A stretch of 55,150 bases of DNA, taken from the NCBI RefSeq assembly GCF_000026225.1, contig NC_011743.1, positions 1-55,150 of the forward strand. The letters run 5' to 3'. A model generated the notes under the pieces. It saw nothing but the letters and a program-made list of their open reading frames with translations, searched no databases and was not told the DNA's origin. Origin of the DNA: Escherichia fergusonii ATCC 35469 (GTDB taxonomy: Bacteria > Pseudomonadota > Gammaproteobacteria > Enterobacterales > Enterobacteriaceae). The translations under genes were made by a program, and so were the position numbers. Shown here piece by piece: positions 8,159 through 15,016 of the stretch. The stretch's first letter is position 1. Each line of letters starts with the position of its first letter.

Positions 8159-8173
8159 GTTGGAGTCATTACC

Positions 8174-8476
8174 AACCAGTTCACCACCTACTCGCTCCGC
8201 GATTGTGGCAGTCTTCGAAATCCCCGGACGATCCGCCTTTATGAAAGTCTTGCTCAATTCAAATCTTCAGGCTTATGGGTTACTACTCATGCTTGGTTAA
8301 ATGACCGTTTCGTCTTACCGGAATCCCAGCAGAAGAACTTGGCAGAGTTGAAACGATCTTTCCTTGATCCTGCACTCAAGCAGATAAATGAGAAAACACC
8401 TTTACTTGCTAAGTATAGTATTGATGATTCAGGAAAATTTCTGTTCTCAATAATTGATAAGCAAAATCCCGTCTGA
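8174..8476 (+). pseudogene. 3' fragment of a second Rep_3 initiator gene
   Basis: One hundred codons remain, starting directly at the IS1 end: NQFTTYSLRDCGSLRNPRTI then IRLYESLAQFKSSGLW, ending in IIDKQNPV. This is the second winged-helix domain and aligns with the C-terminal third of the intact RepB (TSQFTTYSLYDCGQLNSVRV), yet differs at many residues, so it comes from another replicon and is not a duplication. The N-terminal two-thirds is gone, so it cannot initiate. Its own iteron array follows 50 bp later. An IncN-like source is a candidate because IncN origins use 37-bp iterons, but I cannot confirm it. Confidence 0.88.
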
Positions 8477-8527
8477 CATAAATCAGCACACATGAGCCTG
8501 TCATTTGACAAATTTTTGTCATGAAGA

Positions 8528-9100
8528 TGGGCGGATTTCCACACAGCACCGGCGCCCGGTAAGATGGGCGGATTCCCACACGGCACCGGCGCCCGGCAAG
8601 GTGGGCGGATTCCCACACGGCACCGGCGCCCGGTAAGGTGGGCGGATTCCCACACGGCACCGGCGCCCGGCAAGGTGGGCGGATTCCCACACGGCACCGG
8701 CGCGCGGCAAGGTGGGCGGATTTCCACACGGCACCGGCGCCCGGTAAGGTGGGCGGATTCCCACACGGCACCGGCGCCCGGCAAGGTGGGCGGATTCCCA
8801 CACGGCACCGGCGCCCGGTAAGGTGGGCGGATTCCCACACGGCACCGGCGCCCGGTAAGGTGGGCGGATTCCCACACGGCACCGGCGCCCGGCAAGATGG
8901 GCGGATTTCCACACAGCACCGGCGCCCGGTAAGGTGGGCGGATTTCCACACAGCACCGGCGCCCGGCAAGGTGGGCGGATTCCCACACGGCACCGGCGCG
9001 CGGCAAGGTGGGCGGATTCCCACACGGCACCGGCGCGCGGCAAGGTGGGCGGATTTCCACACGGCACCGGCGCCCGGCAAGGTGGGCCGATTCCCATATC
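8528..9100 (+). repeat. Sixteen 37-bp iterons of a second replicon
   Basis: The unit TGGGCGGATTCCCACACGGC, continuing with ACCGGCGCCCGGCAAGG, begins at 8528, 8565 and every 37 bp to 9083: sixteen copies without a break. Variants are limited to gattTCC/gattCCC, acAGc/acGGc, CGCCCGG/CGCGCGG and GGTAA/GGCAA; the last copy is degenerate (gggccga). Each unit contains the palindromic GGCGCC. These are iterons of the replicon whose initiator gene is cut by IS1. They may still titrate a matching Rep and cause incompatibility. The open frames on both strands here are artefacts. Confidence 0.93.
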
Positions 9101-9587
9101 GACATGTATGTAGCTTGTGTTATCTGTGGATTGTGCAGCTCAGCGGGTCGCTGGTCGTATGGCGGAGTGTCCCCCGTAACCGGCCGCGTGCGGCCGCTAA
9201 CGCGCAGTACGGCGCCGCGTCCCGCAGACGGGCCGCCGTTCCCGCGCGCAGCACTGCGCACCCCCGTGGGGGACGTACGGCAGCTGCGTGGCGGTGAGCG
9301 GGATTAGGGCTTTGCAGCTACCGTGTTAAGTTCCCTGGTGTCGCTGAAATAGTTGATGAACATCCCCCTAAGCGTCAGCAGCAAGCTGCCGCCGCTTAGG
9401 CCCCGGAAATCACGCCCTTTACGTCGTAAACGCCGTAAAGCCCGCTCACCGGGGTTAAAAGGGATTACTTTGACTTCTTCATTGCTGTTCGCGAGTTAAG
9501 GCTAATCAGGGCAGGGGGTAGGGTGGCAGAATTTATAGCCCGGCAACCGGCTACGCCGGGCTTTCGGCGCCATTTTACAACACAGAC
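9101..9587. other. Non-coding region with a terminator-like hairpin
   Basis: GC-rich DNA following the iterons, probably the rest of the lost replicon's origin. On the minus strand a frame without a start codon runs from about 9500 to the stop at 9304-9306 (ending in FINYFSDTRELNTVAAKP); its status is unknown. AGCCCGGC (9537-9544) pairs with GCCGGGCT (9555-9562) and is followed by T residues, a likely intrinsic terminator on the plus strand. An 8-bp inverted repeat CCTAAGCG/CGCTTAGG lies around 9366-9400. Confidence 0.4.
9537..9565 (+). terminator. Rho-independent terminator candidate
   Basis: An 8-bp perfect stem, AGCCCGGC and GCCGGGCT, with a 10-base loop and a short T tract (ctttc). It lies just left of the IS903-type element, whose insertion may have removed the gene it served. 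Confidence 0.55.
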
Positions 9588-10644
9588 GGCTTTGTTGAAT
9601 AAATCGAACTTTTGCTGAGTTGAAGGATCAGATCACGCATCTTCCCGACAACGCAGACCGTTCCGTGGCAAAGCAAAAGTTCAAAATAACCAACTGGCCC
9701 ACCTACAATAAAGCCCTCATCAACCGTGGCTCCATAACTTTCTGGCTGGATGATGAAGCTATTCAGGCCTGGTATGAGTCAGCAACGCCTTCTTCACGGG
9801 GAAGACCTCAGCGCTATTCTGACCTTGCCATCACGACTGTGCTGGTCATTAAACGCGTATTCAGGCTGACCCTGCGCGCTGCGCAGGGCTTTATTGATTC
9901 CATTTTTTCTCTGATGAACGTTCCGCTACGCTGCCCGGATTACAGCTGTGTCAGCAGGCGGGCAAAGTCGGTTAATATCAGTTTCAAAACGCCCACCCGG
10001 GGTGAAATCGCACACCTGGTAATTGATTCCACCGGGCTGAAGGTCTTCGGTGAAGGCGAGTGGAAAGTCAAAAAGCATGGTCAGGAACGCCGCCGTATCT
10101 GGCGTAAGCTGCATCTGGCAGTTGACAGCAACACACATGAAATCATCTGTGCAGACCTGTCGCTGAACAATGTGACGGACTCAGAAGCCTTCCCGGGTCT
10201 TATCCGGCAGACTCACAGAAAAATCAGGGCAGCATCGGCAGACGGCGCTTACGACACCCGGCTCTGTCACGATGAACTGCGGCGTAAGAAAATCAGCGCG
10301 CTTATCCCACCCCGAAAAGGCGCGGGTTACTGGCCCGGTGAATATGCAGACCGTAACCGTGCAGTGGCTAATCAGCGAATGACCGGGAGTAATGCGCGGT
10401 GGAAATGGACAACAGATTACAACCGTCGCTCGATAGCGGAAACGGCGATGTACCGGGTAAAACAGCTGTTCGGGGGTTCACTGACGCTGCGTGACTACGA
10501 TGGTCAGGTTGCGGAGGCTATGGCCCTGGTACGAGCGCTGAACAAAATGACGAAAGCAGGTATGCCTGAAAGCGTGCGTATTGCCTGAAAACACAACCCG
10601 CTACGGGGGAGACTTACCCGAAATCTGATTTATTCAACAAAGCC
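9588..10644 (+). mobile_element. IS903-type element (IS5 family), 1057 bp
   Basis: The terminal inverted repeats are GGCTTTGTTGAATAAATC on the left and its near-complement GATTTATTCAACAAAGCC on the right, both 18 bp. Total length 1057 bp equals IS903. The 9 bp outside the ends (aacacagac and cgtaggcaa) do not match, so it arrived by, or later took part in, a rearrangement. Its right end cuts an SRAP-domain gene. A 62-bp relic of the same left end is found at 51280-51341. Confidence 0.92.
9665..10588 (+). CDS. tnpA: IS903-type transposase (IS5 family)
   Basis: DDE transposase of 307 residues from the GTG at 9665 (VAKQKFKITNWPTYNKAL), the length of the IS903 transposase; a TTG further up would add 15 residues but is less likely. 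DDE-domain landmarks are HLVIDSTGLKVFG (first Asp), ASADGAYDTRLCHDEL (second Asp) and the Y-2-R-3-E type block NRRSIAETAMYRVKQLFGG (Glu). No frameshift or stop interrupts it, so it should be active. Confidence 0.93.
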   Translation: MAKQKFKITNWPTYNKALINRGSITFWLDDEAIQAWYESATPSSRGRPQRYSDLAITTVLVIKRVFRLTLRAAQGFIDSIFSLMNVPLRCPDYSCVSRRAKSVNISFKTPTRGEIAHLVIDSTGLKVFGEGEWKVKKHGQERRRIWRKLHLAVDSNTHEIICADLSLNNVTDSEAFPGLIRQTHRKIRAASADGAYDTRLCHDELRRKKISALIPPRKGAGYWPGEYADRNRAVANQRMTGSNARWKWTTDYNRRSIAETAMYRVKQLFGGSLTLRDYDGQVAEAMALVRALNKMTKAGMPESVRIA

Positions 10645-10729
10645 CGTAGGCAATATTTCGATCGGCTTCATTGGCGAGGAGAGAAAGATACTCTTCCCGC
10701 GTCATAGACTGAGAAAAACGTCCGCACAT
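10645..10729 (-). pseudogene. SRAP (YedK/HMCES-like) gene, 5' fragment cut by the IS
   Basis: The ATG at 10729 follows an excellent ribosome site (GGAGGTAACC). The 28 codons translate to MCGRFSQSMTREEYLSLLAN followed by EADRNIAY, the N terminus of SOS-response-associated peptidase proteins. In this family Cys2, exposed after Met removal, forms the thiazolidine cross-link with abasic sites in single-stranded DNA. The rest is replaced by the right end of the IS903-type element at 10644. It is a relic of the pre-existing plasmid or of an inserted segment. Confidence 0.75.
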
Positions 10730-11318
10730 GGTTACCTCCAGTGGTCAGACTTAAAGTATAGATAATGCCGCGTCAGCGGCATGGAGGCGCCAGCTGAAGT
10801 TGAATGGAGTACTGCGGGTAAATGGCGCCGTCGCCCGGCGCAGCCGGCTGCTGTTTTGACAGGTTCTGCCTCACCCACCCCCTTCCCTGCAAAGCTATAC
10901 CCGCTAAAAACGGCTCAGATGCCTCTGTACGCGGTCGGAGTGGTCCCGGCAAGGCGACAGCCGCAGTCGGGGCGTATCTCCGCGTTAGCGGGCCGTTAGG
11001 GCCGCTTACGAGCGTGTATCCCAGAACTTACCGCGACACTACTCACAGAGATGACGAAGAGTAGTTACAACACCCATCATTAAAAGCGACACTACTCCCG
11101 GCCTTCGGCCGGGGGCGGCGGCGCTTTTCAGTGGTGGGGAGGGGCTCCTGGCCGGCAAACCGGCGCCGGTTTTATGATGAATTTTCATTTGAATGCTGTA
11201 ACTAATGCAGTTCTTCCGCTGGGGCCCGACGCGAAGCGATGGGAGCTACTTTTATCTGAGCGACGCGGACGCGTGCGGCCGCTGTAAGCGAAGGCCTCAT
11301 TGAGTTATTCACAGAGCC
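10730..11318. other. GC-rich non-coding stretch with repeats
   Basis: No gene is supported in these 590 bp. GCGACACTACTC occurs at 11033-11044 and again at 11086-11097. A strong hairpin, CCCGGCC(ttc)GGCCGGG, lies at 11097-11113 and overlaps the second copy. Several GCGGCCGC-like blocks (for example 11274-11281) also recur near 9185. It may be promoter/leader DNA of the cut SRAP gene and neighbours from an older plasmid backbone. Confidence 0.35.
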
Positions 11319-12090
11319 TGACCTGCTCCCCGTTGATTAGTACACCCCGATGTTAGTAATGTCTTCATAAGCCACATGAGGACATCCCCATGAAAAAGCG
11401 TTTTTCCGACGAACAGATCATCAATATCTCCGCGAAGCCGAAGCTGGGGTACCGCATCTATCAACTTAATGGCCTGAGTGTAAAACGCAGACGACGTCGT
11501 AAAGGGCTGGCAACAGAACGTCTGCCGCTGCTCCGTCCGGCGGCGCCCAATCTGACCTGGTCGATGGATTTCGTCATGGACGCACTTTCCACCGGTCGCA
11601 GGATCAAGTGCCTGACCTGCGTGGATGATTTCACAAAGGAATGCCTGACGGTCACTGTTGCCTTCGGGATTTCAGGCGTGCAGGTCACGCGTATTCTGGA
11701 CAGCATTGCGCTGTTTCGCGGCTATCCGGCTACGATAAGAACCGATCAGGGCCCGGAGTTTACCTGCCGCGCACTCGATCAGTGGGCTTTTGAGCATGGT
11801 GTGGAGCTGCGACTTATCCAGCCCGGCAAGCCAACGCAGAACGGATTTATTGAGAGCTTTAACGGACGATTTCGCGATGAATGCCTGAATGAGCACTGGT
11901 TCAGCGATATCGTTCACGCAAGGAAAATCATTAATGACTGGCGGCAGGATTATAACGAGTGTCGTCCACATTCAGCACTGAATTATCAGACGCCATCAGA
12001 GTTTGCAGCACGGTGGCGAAATGGAAAATGTGAAGGTAAACAAACCGACCTTACTAACTGACGGTTGTATCTAATCCTGGGGGCAGGTCA
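11319..12090 (+). mobile_element. Internally deleted IS3-family element, 772 bp
   Basis: The ends are related inverted repeats: left TGACCTGCTCCCCGTTGATT, right (reverse complement) TGACCTGCCCCCAGGATTAG. Full-length relatives are about 1.2 kb. Here the first codons of orfA are fused to the distal part of orfB, so about 0.45 kb of the middle is lost while both ends remain. No clear target duplication is seen. It separates GC-rich backbone from the less GC-rich BREX island, so its arrival may mark the island border. Confidence 0.8.
11390..12061 (+). pseudogene. IS3-family orfA-orfB deletion fusion
   Basis: A 223-codon open frame. Residues 1-14 (MKKRFSDEQIINIS) are the orfA start, whose helix-turn-helix remainder is missing. 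From about residue 15 (AKPKLGYRIYQLNGL) the protein is orfB. The catalytic domain is present: SMDFVMDA (first Asp), IRTDQGPEF (second Asp) and a Glu in NGFIESFNGRFRDECLNE with the 35-residue spacing. Without the orfA DNA-binding part it should not transpose on its own. The frame is preserved across the deletion, which is unusual. Confidence 0.8.
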
Positions 12091-12092
12091 TG

Positions 12093-12272
12093 TCAGCCCT
12101 TAGGCTCAATGCCGCGCTGCTGTAGTTCTTTGCGGATGATGCGCTTGATCCAAGCAGCCAGTGATTCGTCGCCATCCTGTTGTTGTGCTTGTTCCATTAG
12201 CTCACGTAGCTCGGGATCTAATCTGAACTGGAATGGAGGATTACCACGTCTTTCATTTTTGTGTGTTGACAC
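12093..12272 (-). CDS. Small ribbon-helix-helix-like protein
   Basis: A 59-residue protein from a GTG at 12272: VSTHKNERRGNPPFQFRLDP, continuing with ELRELMEQAQQQDGDESLAA and WIKRIIRKELQQRGIEPKG. The pattern of a short FQFRLDPEL strand followed by two helices is that of Arc/MetJ-like DNA-binding proteins, but the match is by eye. It is divergent from the gene at 12403, and an inverted repeat (12287-12320) lies between them, so it may regulate both. Its stop is 3 bp from the end of the IS3-type element. Confidence 0.6.
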   Translation of the reverse strand: MSTHKNERRGNPPFQFRLDPELRELMEQAQQQDGDESLAAWIKRIIRKELQQRGIEPKG

Positions 12273-12286
12273 GTTAATTACACCCG

Positions 12287-12320
12287 ATGTAATGTGTTTA
12301 TGTGTAATGACACATTACAT
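12287..12320. promoter_or_regulatory. Inverted repeat between divergent genes
   Basis: ATGTAATGTG at 12287-12296 and CACATTACAT at 12311-12320 are perfect 10-bp arms. Further half-sites (ATTACAC at 12278, GTGTAAT at 12302) overlap them, giving alternating GTGTAAT-type boxes. This is a plausible operator for the ribbon-helix-helix protein encoded at 12093-12272. Confidence 0.6.
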
Positions 12321-12402
12321 ACAAGAAAGACAAATAGCAACGCCCCGGAGTGCGGGAACACTACCGAGGCGTCTAACCAAACCGTTATACGAGGTAACAG
12401 TT

Positions 12403-12813
12403 ATGGCTGGATCACAGCATACCCAAACTCGCCCTGAATTTACATGGAGATTTCTCTCCACCTCTGAGCGCTACCCTACCGCCAAACCATTGGTGATCTA
12501 CGTCAAAGACACCTACATTGAATACTGGGGCGAAATCTTCGTCTCTGCCCGCATCATTGAATTTGGCATCACGTTCGAGCGCTTTCTTAAAGATCCATGG
12601 AAGCATTTGATGTCCTGTGGCCAAGAGTCTGCCCCAGACTCGATTGCGGAAGGGATGCTGCCATTGCTACCAGCCCAGGCAGAAGTTGCTAGGCGTGTTC
12701 GAGAGAATGAATTGCGTCAGTTGGCATTCCAGCGTGAGCTTCTATCAAGGCCAGAAAAGAAACATTCGAACAATATCAAGCCAATTTTTATAGCCAACAA
12801 GACGACTTGTTGA
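12403..12813 (+). CDS. Unknown 136-residue protein upstream of BREX
   Basis: ATG 12403 is preceded by GAGGTAACAG, a good ribosome site, which decides the start although the frame is open back to 12109. The protein begins MAGSQHTQTRPEFTWRFLST. Its middle looks like a mixed alpha/beta domain (SERYPTAKPLVIYVKDTYI then EYWGEIFVSARIIEFGITFE). The C terminus is basic and ends in NKTTC. No family is recognised. It lies between an operator-like repeat and brxR, on the same strand as the BREX operon, with a hairpin 8 bp after its stop. It may belong to the element that carried BREX. Confidence 0.65.
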   Translation: MAGSQHTQTRPEFTWRFLSTSERYPTAKPLVIYVKDTYIEYWGEIFVSARIIEFGITFERFLKDPWKHLMSCGQESAPDSIAEGMLPLLPAQAEVARRVRENELRQLAFQRELLSRPEKKHSNNIKPIFIANKTTC

Positions 12814-12821
12814 TACTATGA

Positions 12822-12844
12822 AACCTACTGAAAAACAGTAGGTT
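12822..12844 (+). promoter_or_regulatory. 9-bp perfect inverted repeat before brxR
   Basis: AACCTACTG (12822-12830) and CAGTAGGTT (12836-12844) with a 5-base A-rich loop. It could end transcription of the 12403 gene, though the following T-tract is poor (gcttga). Alternatively it could be the operator of BrxR, since BrxR-type WYL regulators bind an inverted repeat upstream of their operon. Position, about 77 bp before the brxR start, allows both. Confidence 0.5.
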
Positions 12845-12920
12845 GCTTGATGGCATTCAATCGATGGCTTCCTAGTTTTAGATGATTAGGGCTTGTCCCA
12901 AATGGATTGAGAGGTTGACA

Positions 12921-13808
12921 GTGCAAGACAACACTGGACTTGAAGAGCTTAGCCAAGCACAGAGAGAACGACTCGCTCATATTGATTTCACTTTGTTATT
13001 TAAAGGTGAAGCTGGGCGGAGTTATTTAACCGAGCGCTTTAGCGTAGCGCCGTCTGTGGCAACACAAGATTTTGCGCGGTACAAAGCGTTGGCTCCTAAC
13101 AACGTTATGTATGACGAAAAGCGCAGAGTGCACTTGAAGACGAGCACATTCCAGCCGTTGTTTGATTATGACATTGTTCGAACGCTTGCGACGATAAGCC
13201 AAGGATTCGGTGATGGCTTTCTTGGCAAGGTTAGGCCACCTATGGCTTGTGAAGCACCATTTCATCTCAATAAGCCGAAATTGGAAGTGGTAGCGGCGAT
13301 TAGTGAAGCCATACATAAACGCGCGGTGATTAATATTGAGTACACCTCATTGTCGAGTGGTCATGGGAGCAGGCAAATAGTTCCTCATACCTTGATTGAC
13401 AATGGCTTGAGATGGCATGTCCGAGCATTCGATAGAAAGCATAGAGAATTTAGGGATTTTGTTTTAACCAGAATAAGTGAAGTTGAGTTGTTAGAGGATA
13501 AGGTTAACGACGAAGTTGAGACTCTTCAGTGGGATAAGCAATGGAACCGAATCGTTGAACTAGAGCTGATACCTCATCCAAAACTAGCACATCCAGAAGC
13601 TGTATTGATAGACTACGCAATGGAAAACAATAGGTTGCGTGTAGAGATAAGAGCTGCGTTCGCTGGATATTTACTGCGTTTATGGAATATCGATTGTTCA
13701 AAGAATAGCAAGAGCAATGGGCGAGAGTTCCATTTAGCACTTAAAAATCCAGAAGCACTATACGGCGTTGACAATGCTGCACTCGCTCCTGGATATAGCG
13801 AATCGTGA
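12921..13808 (+). CDS. brxR: BrxR-like WYL-domain transcription regulator of BREX
   Basis: Regulator of 295 residues. GTG 12921 is chosen because GAGAGG lies 6 bases upstream and the protein then starts close to the family's N terminus (ELSQAQRERLAHIDFTLLF). The N-terminal winged helix-turn-helix (about 15-75) includes YLTERFSVAPSVATQDFARY. The WYL domain (about 130-200) includes INIEYTSLSSG and WHVRAFDRKHREFRDFVLTR. A C-terminal dimer domain follows. BrxR proteins repress BREX operons and may sense a ligand of infection through the WYL domain. It lies 9 bp upstream of brxA on the same strand. Confidence 0.88.
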   Translation: MQDNTGLEELSQAQRERLAHIDFTLLFKGEAGRSYLTERFSVAPSVATQDFARYKALAPNNVMYDEKRRVHLKTSTFQPLFDYDIVRTLATISQGFGDGFLGKVRPPMACEAPFHLNKPKLEVVAAISEAIHKRAVINIEYTSLSSGHGSRQIVPHTLIDNGLRWHVRAFDRKHREFRDFVLTRISEVELLEDKVNDEVETLQWDKQWNRIVELELIPHPKLAHPEAVLIDYAMENNRLRVEIRAAFAGYLLRLWNIDCSKNSKSNGREFHLALKNPEALYGVDNAALAPGYSES

Positions 13809-13817
13809 GATGAATTT

Positions 13818-14417
13818 ATGAATATAAAAGAATATTTAGGCGATCTTATCGGAAGCAGTTTATTGATAACTGAATCTAGAATAATCGCAGAATCGCTACT
13901 GAAAAAACTTCCAGAAGATGAGTGGAAGTCGCTGATCGTTGAGCAAAATGTTCTTCAGAAAAAATCCGGTCAGACGGCTATTCGTTATGCCAGAACAATC
14001 CGTTGGCGTATTGAAGGTCTGGGTGATGAGTTTATGACTGATCTTTTAGCCGCGAGTGAACGTGCCTATATCCAAATGCTGATGATGTCATTACTCATTC
14101 ATTCTCCGGTTGTCGCTGATTTTATGCGACATACCTTAGCCGAGGCTCGTCGCACCTATAAACCCGCTTTAACCGCTGATGCATGGTCTGAGTTTTATGA
14201 CACGAGAGTGCGGGCATATGCCGAACTTGGCGGTTTTTCTGACTCAACTATCAAAAAAATGGGTAACAACGCAATTAAGGCATTGGTTGATAGTGGCTAC
14301 CTGAGTGATAGCAGGACAAAGAAAATACAACCTGTTTACCTAATGCCAGAAGTTAAAGACTGGTTAGTTCGTCTGGGCCGGGAAGATTTGATTGAGGTCA
14401 TGGAGTGCACAATATGA
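13818..14417 (+). CDS. brxA: BrxA (DUF1819)
   Basis: BREX protein of 199 residues, the usual size. It begins MNIKEYLGDLIGSSLLITES and has the conserved IRYARTIRWRIEGLGDEF block, with a C-terminal winged-helix-like part (FSDSTIKKMGNNAIKALVDSG). BrxA folds like the RNA-binding antitermination factor NusB family and binds DNA; its exact role in BREX is not settled. It starts 9 bp after brxR and its stop overlaps the brxB ATG (ATGA), so both are translationally coupled. Confidence 0.93.
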   Translation: MNIKEYLGDLIGSSLLITESRIIAESLLKKLPEDEWKSLIVEQNVLQKKSGQTAIRYARTIRWRIEGLGDEFMTDLLAASERAYIQMLMMSLLIHSPVVADFMRHTLAEARRTYKPALTADAWSEFYDTRVRAYAELGGFSDSTIKKMGNNAIKALVDSGYLSDSRTKKIQPVYLMPEVKDWLVRLGREDLIEVMECTI

Positions 14418-14998
14418 AGGCTCTCCAGACCAGGCTTGATCTTATACAGGAACGAATTGAAAGCCCTAAGTTTTTGAAAAACGATGGCTTGGGCAATGAA
14501 ATTGGATTTTGGGTATTTGACTATCCAGCCAAGTATGAACTGCTTGTACGAGAGCACCTTAAGCACGTTGACGAAAAACTCAACAAGCGTGGTTACCGCT
14601 TTGTCCATCTCAATATTTTTGAAGTCTTGATAGATATGCTTGAGGAGCGAGGCCTTTTCGACCGAGCTTGCCAGCGTGAATTGCAAGTCGGTGTTGATGG
14701 TCTTCGAAAAACACTAGCCGGGCCTCTGAGCCAAGAGAAAGTGGCAAGGTATATCGCGGACAAATATAAGCCATCAGAACTTGAGTTTGTGTTGCTGTCA
14801 GGCTTAGGCAGTGCGTGGCCTCTTGTCCGAGGACATGAGTTACTTAGTGCTCTGCAAGACGTGATGGGTAGCACGCCATTAGTGCTTTTCTATCCGGGTG
14901 AATATAGCGGAAGGGATTTGCATCCTTTTGGCATGATCGAATCTAAAAACTACTATCGCGCCTTCAAGCTTGTGCCTGAAGACGGTAAAAAAAATTAA
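14414..14998 (+). CDS. brxB: BrxB (DUF1788)
   Basis: BREX protein of 194 residues from ATG 14414, which makes an ATGA overlap with brxA and has GGAG 8 bases upstream; an in-frame ATG at 14405 is possible. Conserved stretches are FWVFDYPAKYELLVREHL, HLNIFEVLIDML, and near the C terminus VLFYPGEYSGRDLHPFG. BrxB is essential in characterised type I BREX, but its molecular role is unclear; it is thought to work in a complex with BrxC and PglZ/PglX. The brxC start follows after 18 bp. Confidence 0.93.
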   Translation: MKALQTRLDLIQERIESPKFLKNDGLGNEIGFWVFDYPAKYELLVREHLKHVDEKLNKRGYRFVHLNIFEVLIDMLEERGLFDRACQRELQVGVDGLRKTLAGPLSQEKVARYIADKYKPSELEFVLLSGLGSAWPLVRGHELLSALQDVMGSTPLVLFYPGEYSGRDLHPFGMIESKNYYRAFKLVPEDGKKN

Positions 14999-15016
14999 GA
15001 GCAGGGAGCCTCCCGA

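Larger units (their letters stand above)
7406..8173 (+). mobile_element. IS1 element, 768 bp
   Basis: The element has the exact IS1 length of 768 bp. Its ends are imperfect inverted repeats: left GATAATGGTGCCAACTTACT, right (reverse complement) GGTAATGACTCCAACTTACT. insA and insB are both present with the A6C slippery run. The 9 bp on the left (cgcctgccg) and right (aaccagttc) differ, so there is no target duplication. IS1 therefore sits at the edge of a deletion or fusion joining the IncR umuDC/intron side to the cut rep gene of a second replicon. Confidence 0.9.

Noticed and set aside
7397..8182. 9-bp duplication around IS1
   Set aside because: Left and right flanks differ; IS1 marks a rearrangement.
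1407..9100. Regular 36- and 37-bp repeats could suggest a CRISPR array
   Set aside because: The repeats are contiguous tandem units without unique spacers, lie next to rep genes, and no cas gene is present.
8287..9307. Open frames up to 324 codons with repeats such as CRVGIRPP or GGFPHGTGARQ
   Set aside because: Translation of the 37-bp iteron array on both strands; periodic artefact, not proteins.
9579..10653. Target duplication around the IS903-type element
   Set aside because: The 9-bp flanks (aacacagac, cgtaggcaa) differ, so no duplication can be claimed.
12109..12402. N-terminal extension of the gene at 12403 (about 98 residues)
   Set aside because: It covers the operator-like repeat and the divergent small gene. 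A good ribosome site precedes the ATG at 12403.
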